Positions 1-8,766 of a stretch of DNA of 33,624 nucleotides are shown one piece after another. The notes below the pieces were generated by a model. That model was not told the origin of the DNA. It saw only the letters and a program-made list of their open reading frames with translations, and did not search any database. Numbering within the stretch: position 1 is the first letter of the stretch; each line of letters begins with the position of its first letter. A program made the position numbers and the translations under genes. Source of the stretch: a virus; the IMG/VR virus record IMGVR_UViG_3300021197_000630, positions 1 through 33,624 of that record; one strand, 5' to 3'.

Positions 1-2868
1 CATTTGAGATCTAGAAGAAACTCTTATGTCGTCAAGTGTTTTTTCAAGTTTAATTCCAGAAGTATTTTCATATTTTTCTGAATCTATAATTGTATCATAT
101 TCTGCTAATAGCCCTCCAGAGTCACATCCTATACCATTATACACATTTGAACTTGATAAATTATGTAACACATAGCTAATTGCAAATGCTGATCTAATAT
201 ATGTAAGTTCTACAGAATTCAATTCTTTAATATCAAAAGAAAGAAAACTGTGGTGCATAGGGTGATTAATTGTTTTATCAAAAGGTTGGGGTTCCTCTGC
301 TTCAAAATTAGTTTTATATGTTATATTATTTAATCTTATTCGATCATCTTTCACTAACGAAACTTCGTAAGAAACATCAATGCTTTTTACTCTAAACTCA
401 TCATGCCCCACTTGATCTATTGCACTTTCTATAAAGTTAGTGTGTTCAACACTAACAGTACCATATCTACTTCGATTTCTAGCAGCTGCCCTTGAACGAG
501 ATGTTAAATTCATTTGGGATTGATAAACATTTAAAGGTAGTCTTTTTACAAACAGTCTGTGTACAAAAGGAAGATTCTCACTGCCTTTTACTGTATAAAA
601 AGAAACATTATCCTGTACACCATAATAGTCCTGAAAGTTTTCTGGATATTTTATATAATCCATAATTGTCATATCATCGTACACAGCTAATGTTGTATTA
701 GCTGGAAGATTATGAGGACTTACACCCATAGCATACGTTACTGGATCCATAGAATCATTACTATTTTTAACAAAATAACTAACTTTGTCACTGTCACCCC
801 ACGAGCCGTAGGATCTTGGATCTATCCACCAAATATCATTATAACCCTGCGGATTACCTCCTTGCCCATAATTACCGTCTGGATCTATAACAGATTCTAA
901 ATTAATATTATTATAAAGAACACTACCACTTGGTCCAGCATTTGCTATAGCTACTTGCAGTTCATTTACCCAAGGTAAATCCCACTCCCCTAAAACATCT
1001 ATTACTCCAAAATGATTAGGATTATGAATTCTTAAAAATTGGTAATGTCGTTGAACTAAAGTAGTATCATCTAAATTATATAAAACACCTATTTGGTCTT
1101 CAGACATATTTAACCACGGCAAATGATTGTATTTTATAGAATATCCATTAGTATACATTGGAAGATTACTAGGACGTGCAGGTGCTATGTAAGATGGGTA
1201 ATTATGTGTATAAGTCCTAGCGTCACCCCTAATACCTATCATAGGGCTATTTTCTATATTAGAATTATAAGCATCAACTTTATTTTGAACAGCACATATT
1301 AACAAATAAGGCTCATTAAGAGATCCGTGAGTATGCTCAGTTTCATAAAGACGCTCATCTGCTGGTACAGTTAAATGCGCAGTAGGATTTGATGCTACTG
1401 TGTCTGGAGTTATCAACCCCATATAAATACCCCCTAAAGTATAATCCCCTATTTCAGGAAGTGGTATTTCTTCTGGAGGAGTAGGATCAACAACAATACC
1501 GTCATTATCTGCAGGCATAGGCTCCATATTTAAAAACTTAGCCTGTCCTGTAGAATTTAAAATCTCTTTTATTTTATCTCGATCAGTTATTGTATATCTT
1601 ATTTCATCTCCTTGCTTTAAAGTATAGTTATTTATTTCTATATCTCTAAATATTAGTTTCTCTGTATATTTAAATTGTATAAAAAGATTTCCTCTACCAT
1701 TATCGTATTCAAAAATGTCAGGAGAAATGTTACCTGGTGTTAAAAATATATTAGATACAGCCTGCGAATCTACGTAGTCTATTTTTTCTAATAAACAAGT
1801 ATTAATAACTTTAGGGTTTTCTACGTATCTATGCGTGTAACTTACAGGTATTTCTGAAAGACTTCCTCCCTTATCAATACTATTATATATTGCACCATCA
1901 GTTCCAGGACATCCGCCTTTTAATGCAGGAAAGTGTAAATCTATAAGACCAAAGCAATGTAATATATTATGTAATAAAGCATTTCCTTCTAGTTTATTTA
2001 CAGTTTCAAAATATTTTCCTTCTTCTTTTCCTCCATAATTAACTTTTGATAAAACTTCTTTTCCATTAGCTATATAATTAAATACTAAGCCTCTTGTGTG
2101 AGGAATACCTAAAGATTTTATAGGAAAAACAATACCAAATAAATTATCTTGTCCTGAGTGCTCATTAATAAAAGGAAGTGTAGATGACCCATAAAGTGAT
2201 TGAATATCCTTTAAAGGTTTATCGTTTAAACAGTTAACTAAATATATATTAAAAAATCTATCTGTGTCCCATCCAAATCTTTCTTTTATTTCTGTTTCAG
2301 GTATCCCTGGAACAGGAATGTCTGATCTAAACTGTCTGTGAGACACACCTTCTCTAACATAGTCTCTACTTTTAACAGAATCTTGTATAGGATTATAAAC
2401 GTTATAAGATAAGTCAGAACCATCAATTCTATTTAATCCAGGCTCTGTTAATATATTTTTATTTTCGTCTATTCTTGCAGGTAAAAAATTAATATTTAAA
2501 GAAGGTTTATTTCCGTGAGAACTCTCGGATACTTCTGCAGTTTTATTAATTTTATTATTAAGTAGGTTTAAAATATAAGGTACAAAACGATAATCTAGAT
2601 TCATTCCTGTACCTATTTTTTCCCCCATATGTATTAAATGAAATACAACAGGAACTCTAATTTTAAAACTATAAGCAGTTTGGTCAGAGTTTAAAGTTGT
2701 TAAAATACTTTCTGTATCTAATCCATGTGCATACTTTATAATTGCATCTCTCCAACCACTTAACACATCTTGAGCATCTTGTTCATGCGCATTATACCAT
2801 GCATACATGTCCTCTACGTGAGGACAGTAATCATCTACCTGTGGTATGTACGAATTAGGCTTCGCCAT
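1..2868 (-). CDS. Large virion (probably tail) protein, 3' end outside window
   Basis: The frame is open for 956 codons from an ATG at 2868 to the left edge, so the protein is longer than 955 residues. It begins MAKPNSYIPQVDDY and overlaps the end of the preceding gene by 14 bases, so the two are probably translated together. Composition is mixed and soluble, with no signal peptide or membrane segment. About 300 residues in there is HNILHCFGLIDLHF followed by KGGCPGTDG. This resembles the zinc-binding helix of metzincin peptidases (HExxHxxGxxH/D), but the catalytic Glu is Asn. Its place downstream of capsid and connector genes suggests a tail hub, baseplate or ring component. I do not recognise the family, and the missing C-terminus limits the call. 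Confidence 0.8.
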   Translation of the reverse strand, partial: MAKPNSYIPQVDDYCPHVEDMYAWYNAHEQDAQDVLSGWRDAIIKYAHGLDTESILTTLNSDQTAYSFKIRVPVVFHLIHMGEKIGTGMNLDYRFVPYILNLLNNKINKTAEVSESSHGNKPSLNINFLPARIDENKNILTEPGLNRIDGSDLSYNVYNPIQDSVKSRDYVREGVSHRQFRSDIPVPGIPETEIKERFGWDTDRFFNIYLVNCLNDKPLKDIQSLYGSSTLPFINEHSGQDNLFGIVFPIKSLGIPHTRGLVFNYIANGKEVLSKVNYGGKEEGKYFETVNKLEGNALLHNILHCFGLIDLHFPALKGGCPGTDGAIYNSIDKGGSLSEIPVSYTHRYVENPKVINTCLLEKIDYVDSQAVSNIFLTPGNISPDIFEYDNGRGNLFIQFKYTEKLIFRDIEINNYTLKQGDEIRYTITDRDKIKEILNSTGQAKFLNMEPMPADNDGIVVDPTPPEEIPLPEIGDYTLGGIYMGLITPDTVASNPTAHLTVPADERLYETEHTHGSLNEPYLLICAVQNKVDAYNSNIENSPMIGIRGDARTYTHNYPSYIAPARPSNLPMYTNGYSIKYNHLPWLNMSEDQIGVLYNLDDTTLVQRHYQFLRIHNPNHFGVIDVLGEWDLPWVNELQVAIANAGPSGSVLYNNINLESVIDPDGNYGQGGNPQGYNDIWWIDPRSYGSWGDSDKVSYFVKNSNDSMDPVTYAMGVSPHNLPANTTLAVYDDMTIMDYIKYPENFQDYYGVQDNVSFYTVKGSENLPFVHRLFVKRLPLNVYQSQMNLTSRSRAAARNRSRYGTVSVEHTNFIESAIDQVGHDEFRVKSIDVSYEVSLVKDDRIRLNNITYKTNFEAEEPQPFDKTINHPMHHSFLSFDIKELNSVELTYIRSAFAISYVLHNLSSSNVYNGIGCDSGGLLAEYDTIIDSEKYENTSGIKLEKTLDDIRVSSRSQM

Positions 2869-3508
2869 TCTCACAACTATTTTTTAGTTCTTCTAATAAA
2901 GATTCTGCTAACAAAGCAGTTTCTACATCCGCTCTATCGCAGTCTTCACAAAACACATCTATAGAAGAATACATTAAATCCACCTTTTCTTGTATTGTAC
3001 AAGTATTTGCAAAACAAAAATCAAATTCATTTATAATTTCACTATTATCTGCATTAGTTATATTAATTTTTACTTGATAAACATTATCTATAAAAATCTC
3101 TTCATTAAGTTGAAGTGCAGATCCAGAAGAATCTAAAATAAGATTTGATGCTAAATAAGAATTTAACATAGGTAAAAAATCTCGCATATCAATTTTGAAT
3201 ATAAAATCGTCTATACGATTAGGCCCGTCAAACTCCCAAAAATCATTAGAGTATACTCCTCCTACTGTGCTTTCTACATAAGTATCTTCTGTTAAAGGAA
3301 AACTTATAGGAACTGGTATAAGATCCTCTCCGTCAATAATAGGGTAAATAATAGTTAAAACTAAATTAATCTTGGCTAGATTAGGAGAAGCGTTTTGTCC
3401 TCCCCAACCATTTATATTTGCGCTAGATCTAGGTTTAGTTATGTCTGTGATTACTAAAGTTTTGCAATCGTTCTCTGTATGTATTGTTGTTTTTAAATCT
3501 AAGGCCAT
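2855..3508 (-). CDS. Virion protein, probable tail/ring component (217 aa)
   Basis: Starts MALDLKTTIHTENDCKTLVITD, an opening I associate with small beta-rich tail proteins of Bacteroidota podoviruses. The N-terminal two thirds look beta-stranded. The C-terminal 50 residues change to a helical, acidic, cysteine-containing segment (CEDCDRADVETALLAESLLEEL) with C-x2-C and further cysteines that could bind metal. It sits between a terminator (3523-3552) and the large tail gene, whose start it overlaps by 14 bases. Because the terminator lies just upstream, this gene and the next depend on read-through or an unseen promoter. A tail or ring role is inferred from position and general appearance, not from a firm family match. 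Confidence 0.72.
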   Translation of the reverse strand: MALDLKTTIHTENDCKTLVITDITKPRSSANINGWGGQNASPNLAKINLVLTIIYPIIDGEDLIPVPISFPLTEDTYVESTVGGVYSNDFWEFDGPNRIDDFIFKIDMRDFLPMLNSYLASNLILDSSGSALQLNEEIFIDNVYQVKINITNADNSEIINEFDFCFANTCTIQEKVDLMYSSIDVFCEDCDRADVETALLAESLLEELKNSCENGEA

Positions 3509-3522
3509 GGACAGTAATTAAA

Positions 3523-3552
3523 AAAGGGCAGACAGAAAGCTGCCTGCCCTTT
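3523..3552 (-). terminator. Strong intrinsic terminator between virion genes
   Basis: On the minus strand a 13-pair stem (3540-3552 with 3523-3535, one G-U pair) closes a four-base loop and is followed by TTTTTAATT. It lies 23 bases after the stop of the 424-residue gene and 15 bases before the next start. On the plus strand the stem is followed only by TTTAATTATAT, so the minus orientation is favoured. It probably lowers transcription of the downstream tail genes relative to the capsid-proximal genes. Confidence 0.85.
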
Positions 3553-3574
3553 AATTATATAATAAAATTATTTA

Positions 3575-4849
3575 TTAGTCGCTAGTTAATGCAGTACCTG
3601 CACCTGTTGCGTTATTAAATAAATCTTCAAAGTCTGCTGCAACACCTGCAGAACCAGCTTCAAAAGCTACAACGATAGTACCTTTAACTTTACCACCATT
3701 AGCAATTGCATGTGGTTGGTTAGCTCCAGAAAGAGCATACTCGATAACCATTACATCATAGTCTGTACCATCTTTTGCTTGTAATTCAGCATAAGATTGT
3801 GCGCTAGGGAATCCAGTACCTGTAAAAGAAGCTCCTCCAGGAGTATCTTGAGATAATCCAAACCATTCCATATCTGCAATAGCCTCACCGTTAGTGTTAC
3901 CTTTTGCAGAAGCTGTACTTGTATCAGAAGTAGTGTTAGCCCATCCGTCCAATTGATACTCAAAAGAAACTACGTGATAAGGATATAAACCTACTTTGTG
4001 GTATGCAGCTAAAGCTACAAATTTAAGACCTGCATCTGCAGCTTCAACAACTGCAGCTGTAAGAGACTTAGAATCTGCAGCAGCAGCAGCACCTTCTTGA
4101 GAAGGCATGTCTAAAGTAATGTTTGCACCGTTAACTGCTTTAATCTTATATACAGGAACGCCTACACCAGCAGTTTGACGAAGGTATAAACCTGCAGTCA
4201 ATTCGTGGTTAGCACCACTTGCAACAACTTGATCAGAACCGCGAGTCCATGCTAAAGTTGTAGAGTTAGCAGTATCTACTTCAGTAGAAGCTTTTGAAAA
4301 ACGTTGAACTGAGATCTTAGCTCTGTTAGGTCCTACTGTAGAACCGTCAGCAAAAGCCATTTTACCCATTTTTTGAGCAATACCATTTACAATTTCAATT
4401 TGCTTTGCGTCTGCATCAGACACATACTCAAAGAAATATTGATCTTTTTGCTCAGAGTAAATCTCTGTGTCATTAATAAATTGTAATCGTAAAGAGTAAC
4501 GATTAGAGTTTATAGCGTCAACTGAATTACCAGTGTTAACGTCAGTATACCCAATATTAGAAACTTGAAAAGCTTCTGATGATGAGTCTGCTATTGCTTT
4601 AACTCGTACTATATCATCAAAGTCAAGAAGAGGTGTAGAACGAATACTACCATCTTGATGAGGTTGTACCACTCTAAATTTGTCTCCTGAAGTTAATGCA
4701 GTTGCAGCTAATAGAGTACCATACTCATCAGCCACACCAAACTCACCTGCACCTGCTGTTGCTGATGCCGCTAAGTCTGCTAAAGTTTCACTAGAGCCAC
4801 TATCGTAGTCCCCAATGAATACGTGAAAATTATGTCCGTAAATTGCCAT
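3575..4849 (-). CDS. Virion structural protein (424 aa), function unknown
   Basis: A soluble protein rich in Ala, Gly, Ser, Thr and Asp, typical of an abundant phage particle protein. It starts MAIYGHNFHVFIGDYDSG after an A/T-rich leader with no Shine-Dalgarno. No transmembrane segment, enzyme motif or coiled coil is visible. It is the last gene before a strong terminator and follows the 232-residue repeat-containing protein. Low charge, many small residues and apparent beta structure would fit a tail, fibre or head-decoration protein. I cannot place it in a named family. It is probably made in quantity, since it lies within the late block and ends at a strong stem-loop. Confidence 0.75.
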   Translation of the reverse strand: MAIYGHNFHVFIGDYDSGSSETLADLAASATAGAGEFGVADEYGTLLAATALTSGDKFRVVQPHQDGSIRSTPLLDFDDIVRVKAIADSSSEAFQVSNIGYTDVNTGNSVDAINSNRYSLRLQFINDTEIYSEQKDQYFFEYVSDADAKQIEIVNGIAQKMGKMAFADGSTVGPNRAKISVQRFSKASTEVDTANSTTLAWTRGSDQVVASGANHELTAGLYLRQTAGVGVPVYKIKAVNGANITLDMPSQEGAAAAADSKSLTAAVVEAADAGLKFVALAAYHKVGLYPYHVVSFEYQLDGWANTTSDTSTASAKGNTNGEAIADMEWFGLSQDTPGGASFTGTGFPSAQSYAELQAKDGTDYDVMVIEYALSGANQPHAIANGGKVKGTIVVAFEAGSAGVAADFEDLFNNATGAGTALTSD

Positions 4850-4881
4850 TTGTTTTCTATTTTAAAAAAATTAATTAATTA

Positions 4882-5580
4882 TTATATACCTGTTGCTGAT
4901 GTTGAAGCAGCATCAGGAGCTACTGTTCCTGTTGTAACTTTACCAAACGCTTCACAATGTACTAAGTTAGCTGAAATGTATGTAAAAGTGTACTGTGAAC
5001 CTTTTGCTCCACCTGCACCAGTTACATCATCCGCATCTAATGAAAGTATTTTTGAATTGTTTGTAATAGGAAAAGTTTCTACTGCATCTGCAGCATTATT
5101 TGCAGCTACATTTAACATACCAAACATTACTGTACTACCTCCATTAGCAAATCCTAATTTAACTTCTGAAGTTGCCCAATCGGCCGCAGCTAGTATTTTA
5201 ATTACCATACCAGCGTTAGCCGCTGTTGCTTGAGGTAATGTAATAGCTCCTGCTTGAGTTGTTGCTGCAACCCACACTGTATCTGCAGCTACTGCTGTTA
5301 AATCTTCAGCACCTGTTCCAGATTGTGTTATTACATTATTGTTTATTGAGCCTGCAGTAAATGTTGCTATACCAGTAACCGCTAACGTGCTACTTAAAGA
5401 AGCAGCTCCAGTAACAGTTAAAGCACTAGCAACAGATTGAGCATTCGCATCAGATGAACTGATGTAGTCTCCCGCAAGATCATTAAAATCCTGTGCTCGA
5501 ACGGGAGTATTACCAACTAGTCCTCCTTTATTAAAAGAAGGAGCTACATTGGCATTTGTTATTTTTGCTGTTCTTGCCAT
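4882..5580 (-). CDS. Ala/Thr/Ser-rich virion protein, fibre-like (232 aa)
   Basis: The N-terminal 40 residues (MARTAKITNANVAPSFNKG) read like an attachment segment. Residues about 50-80 then contain short strand repeats of the pattern A-L-x-V-T-G-x-A-x-L/F (SALTVTGAASLSSTLAVTG). Such repeats are common in triple beta-helical fibre shafts. The C-terminal part is beta-rich with many small residues. Six bases separate its start from the ring/adaptor gene, so it belongs to the same transcript. A short fibre, spike or head fibre is likely, but the receptor-binding role is inference. It starts at an ATG after the leader GAATAAATAAA. Confidence 0.72.
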   Translation of the reverse strand: MARTAKITNANVAPSFNKGGLVGNTPVRAQDFNDLAGDYISSSDANAQSVASALTVTGAASLSSTLAVTGIATFTAGSINNNVITQSGTGAEDLTAVAADTVWVAATTQAGAITLPQATAANAGMVIKILAAADWATSEVKLGFANGGSTVMFGMLNVAANNAADAVETFPITNNSKILSLDADDVTGAGGAKGSQYTFTYISANLVHCEAFGKVTTGTVAPDAASTSATGI

Positions 5581-5585
5581 TTTAT

Positions 5586-6365
5586 TTATTCTATTTCGTT
5601 AAGTTCTATTTTACTTGATTGGTATCTTGGTTGCTCTATATTTTCTAAAGCATCTAAGACAGCCATCCTTACAATTTCTCTATGTGTATGTTTAGCCAAA
5701 TCACACTCTTGCCCAAGATCATCTCCTTGAGGAAGTTTTACAGCGTTAGCTGCTCGAATATATCTTATATTATAATCTTTTAATATTACGTCTGGGTGAT
5801 GTATCAGCTCTACTTGTTGAGAGCCTCCGCCTTCACCTTCTGTACTACCTCTATAATCTAATCTATACACAGTGTTCAAATCTGGTTTATTAAAAGGGTC
5901 ATTTATAATTTTATTATATCTATCGTAAGTTAAAGGTGTTACATTTATAATAGTTCTATTTGATGCTGCTAGCGTCGAATTTTCGTTATCATAAAGGTTA
6001 GAAGCAACAATCCCTGTAAAACTAGGATGTTCTGCTATAACAAACTCTGATACCATGTGTCTATAATTTGAAGGTAAAGTTGCAAAGTTACCGTTTGGCA
6101 AGCTTCCATCATCTTCACCTAATTCGTCTGAAAGAACAACAATACGTTTATTCGTAATTAAATTACGAAGATCATCTCTACGTTTTGCTTCCTCTTCAAA
6201 ACCTGTTTGTCTTCCATTAGCGCCATACATTCTTTTTGTAATAAATTTAGCAATTGCCATGTTAAGAAACATATCAACTTCTTCTTCTAAAAACGAAGGA
6301 GCATCAAAAGAATCTCCTTTGTCTAGCAATAATCTAAATTCTGCATGCATTTGCGCTACTGTCAT
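5586..6365 (-). CDS. Head-tail connector / ring protein 1-like adaptor (259 aa)
   Basis: The N-terminus is a helical bundle (MTVAQMHAEFRLLLDKGDS, then FLEEEVDMFLNMAIAKFITKR) with TGFEEEAKRRDDLRNLI at about 55-70, a beta-rich middle, and a final long helix HREIVRMAVLDALENIEQPRY. This layout resembles the adaptor or ring protein that sits under the portal in crAss-like and other Bacteroidota podoviruses. Its position, two genes after the capsid protein, agrees. It would seal the portal and attach the tail. The family call rests on remembered sequence pattern; a profile search against crAss-like ring protein 1 would settle it. The start overlaps nothing and lies directly after the 291-residue gene. 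Confidence 0.72.
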   Translation of the reverse strand: MTVAQMHAEFRLLLDKGDSFDAPSFLEEEVDMFLNMAIAKFITKRMYGANGRQTGFEEEAKRRDDLRNLITNKRIVVLSDELGEDDGSLPNGNFATLPSNYRHMVSEFVIAEHPSFTGIVASNLYDNENSTLAASNRTIINVTPLTYDRYNKIINDPFNKPDLNTVYRLDYRGSTEGEGGGSQQVELIHHPDVILKDYNIRYIRAANAVKLPQGDDLGQECDLAKHTHREIVRMAVLDALENIEQPRYQSSKIELNEIE

Positions 6366-6366
6366 A

Positions 6367-7242
6367 CTACTTACTTATAGATAATTTTCCCTTTAAATCT
6401 AAATACACTTCCTGATTGTCAGGATTTTGTAAATATTCAATCGTCTGCTCAAGTGTGTAACCTACAATATCTCCACCAGGAAGCTGATATTTAGTACCAT
6501 TTTTAACAAGAACTCTAGATGATAAACAATCATCAATAAATGCTCTCATTTTAAATGTTGGGTCATCTACAGTATCTAAAAATTCTTGAGGATTATCAGT
6601 TACAATTTTATCAAGTTGCGCCTCAACAAAATCTACAGAAGCATTTTCTCCTGCTCTTTTACCCATAACCTTAAGAACATCTTTCATTTCTGAAGTAGAC
6701 ATATTACTAAATACTTTGTAAGCTTTACGCTTAAGTTTAGATTTTTGGTTTTCTACTTTAGCTTCTTGCTCATCAGATGTCATTACATATTCTGCAAATG
6801 GTGTATCAAAACGTTCCATTTCTGAATTAGCAACTCTTTGGTGAGCTTTTAAAACAAAGTATTTAACCTCATCTTCTGGATTGTTTAAATCTAAAATAAT
6901 ACCTTCTTTTGGTACATCAACTTTAAAATTAGCCCAATAATCTCTATTGTACTTAGATAATGTACCTGTAGACATATGCATTTTAGTTTCAAGACGAACT
7001 TCGTCTTCTTCAGTCATTCCAGTATTAAGTACCCCTGTACCTTTTGCTGCTTGAACAGTTAAACGTTCAAAGCATTTAGAATAACGGAGGCTCCCGTCGT
7101 GATCGTCGGGAAGCCATCCGTGTTTCTTTATAGGTTTAAGAGTAACTTTATCTCTTTTAACACTTTCTCTCTTCACTGGAGCAGTCGCTACTACCTCAGA
7201 TACTTCTGGGGTAATTTCTGTTTTTGCTACTTTTTTTGCCAT
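6367..7242 (-). CDS. Head-associated protein of unknown function (291 aa)
   Basis: It lies directly after the capsid gene and one base before the adaptor gene. The first 40 residues are basic and low in complexity (MAKKVAKTEITPEVSEVVATAPVKRESVKRDK). The rest is helical and charged, with KHGWLPDDHDGS near 40-51 and lysine-rich stretches at about 165-180. It has no signal peptide, membrane segment or enzyme motif. The equivalent position in related phages holds a head protein of unclear role, so a capsid-associated or internal protein is plausible. I do not recognise the family. The coding frame is sound: full length, clear ATG, and tight spacing on both sides. Confidence 0.72.
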   Translation of the reverse strand: MAKKVAKTEITPEVSEVVATAPVKRESVKRDKVTLKPIKKHGWLPDDHDGSLRYSKCFERLTVQAAKGTGVLNTGMTEEDEVRLETKMHMSTGTLSKYNRDYWANFKVDVPKEGIILDLNNPEDEVKYFVLKAHQRVANSEMERFDTPFAEYVMTSDEQEAKVENQKSKLKRKAYKVFSNMSTSEMKDVLKVMGKRAGENASVDFVEAQLDKIVTDNPQEFLDTVDDPTFKMRAFIDDCLSSRVLVKNGTKYQLPGGDIVGYTLEQTIEYLQNPDNQEVYLDLKGKLSISK

Positions 7243-7270
7243 CTTCTTTCGTGTTTATTATTTAATTATC

Positions 7271-8722
7271 TTATACTGCTGACGAGTAAATCAATTCTGC
7301 ACAAGACATTGGGTTTTGAATTAAAACACCTTGTTGCGCTTGAGCAAATAATTGATAACCATCCACAGGAGAAGAAGAACCTGATGAGAACGATGTGTTT
7401 GGTCCTAACGGTGAAGTTGAACCAGCAACATGCCACATTAATTCTTTACGTCCTTTAGGATATACTCGACGAATATTGTTTTCTCCACCTGAAGTACCCA
7501 TGTTTAGGATAGTGTATCGGTAAGATTCAGTGTATCCACCTTTTGGATGTGGCACACGGTTACGAATCTCATCATCATACAATGGTAAGTGAACTAGAGT
7601 AAACTTGATACCTTGTGGTCCCATGTATTCTCTGTACTGACCTTGGAATCCTAGATTTTGTCCGTCACCAGAAATTCTTTTAGAATCTAATGGTTGGAAT
7701 CTTGCAGCGTGGTTTTCAAGAGCTCTATGGAATTGTACCATACCTCTTTCACCTGTAAACGCTACGAAGTGACGTTGATCTTCTGGAAGTAAGTTAATTG
7801 ATAAGTTCAATAAAACATCTTCTAAATAATCAATTGTAAAGTCTGTATAGTGGAACTTATAAGATGGAGAAATTTGCTCACGTAAACCTGCACCTTCAAC
7901 GATAGCAGATCCAGAGTCACCCATCATAGCGTAAGCTCCATTAACTTGTTTGTTAGATTTAGAGAACCAAAGCATACGCTCTTTTTCTTTCATCCACTGA
8001 CACATAAATTCGTATTCAGCATATTGAGTCCAAATCTTTGTAGTCTTGTTAGACTTAGGATCCATCATCTCAATAACTAAAGGACGCTGGTGCATGTTAC
8101 CAGGCACAGTGTAAGTTTTAGATAAGAAAGACATTGCATTACGCATTTTAAATGGAGAACTGTAATGAGTTTCACCATAAGTTCTGTTCAAAGTTCTTTC
8201 TTGCGGAGAGTACTCCTTACTTGCTCTAGCCCCAGCTGCAATTAAGCTTGGAGGAATAAAGTCTGCAGGATTAGAAGTCATTAAAGTACAAGGATAAACA
8301 TAAGATGATCCTTCCATGTAAGGCTCTTGCATTACACGAACAGCAGTTTCACCGTCATCTAAAACTAGTTTGTCAGACATAGCGAAATACTTTTCTGCCA
8401 TTTTAATGTTTACGATAGCACCGAACTGTCCAGGCTTAGCTGCTAAACCTGCGTCAGAGTTACCTTGTATAACAACTGCTTTTTCGTCGTCCCCTTTTAG
8501 GTACCACTCAAAATCGTTGTCTGTGTCAAGCTCTTGCTCTCCACCCCCTACAGATAGGAAGTAATCCATACCTGCATATTGATTCATACCGAACACTCTA
8601 CTAATGATATTAGATACCAAAGTAGGCTCGGCAGCGAATACGCTTCCTAGGTGGTTCTCAGTTGTTAAGCCAGACCAGCTTTTAGGAGCGTACAATTGTA
8701 ATGAACTAATTGTGTTTGCCAT
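7271..8722 (-). CDS. Major capsid protein (483 aa)
   Basis: It starts MANTISSLQLYAPKSWSG after a purely A/T leader. Length, its place after a scaffold-like gene and before the connector gene, and even codon use all fit the major capsid protein. The early text (LVSNIISRVFGMNQYAGMDYF) and the middle (ALENHAARFQPLDSKR, QGQYREYMGPQGIKF) match my memory of capsid proteins of crAss-like phages, which have an HK97 fold. There is no long N-terminal delta domain, consistent with a separate scaffold. The protein would form the icosahedral shell. Transcription probably comes from the promoter-like site at 9940-9970 through the scaffold gene. The 44-base gap upstream shows no terminator. Confidence 0.85.
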   Translation of the reverse strand: MANTISSLQLYAPKSWSGLTTENHLGSVFAAEPTLVSNIISRVFGMNQYAGMDYFLSVGGGEQELDTDNDFEWYLKGDDEKAVVIQGNSDAGLAAKPGQFGAIVNIKMAEKYFAMSDKLVLDDGETAVRVMQEPYMEGSSYVYPCTLMTSNPADFIPPSLIAAGARASKEYSPQERTLNRTYGETHYSSPFKMRNAMSFLSKTYTVPGNMHQRPLVIEMMDPKSNKTTKIWTQYAEYEFMCQWMKEKERMLWFSKSNKQVNGAYAMMGDSGSAIVEGAGLREQISPSYKFHYTDFTIDYLEDVLLNLSINLLPEDQRHFVAFTGERGMVQFHRALENHAARFQPLDSKRISGDGQNLGFQGQYREYMGPQGIKFTLVHLPLYDDEIRNRVPHPKGGYTESYRYTILNMGTSGGENNIRRVYPKGRKELMWHVAGSTSPLGPNTSFSSGSSSPVDGYQLFAQAQQGVLIQNPMSCAELIYSSAV

Positions 8723-8766
8723 TTTTAATTAATTTAATTATTACTTGTTGTTTATATAAATAGCTC

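Noticed and set aside
712-2964. Plus-strand frames at 712-900 and 2770-2964
   Set aside because: They are antisense to the large tail gene (and the 217-residue gene), with compositions typical of shadow frames.
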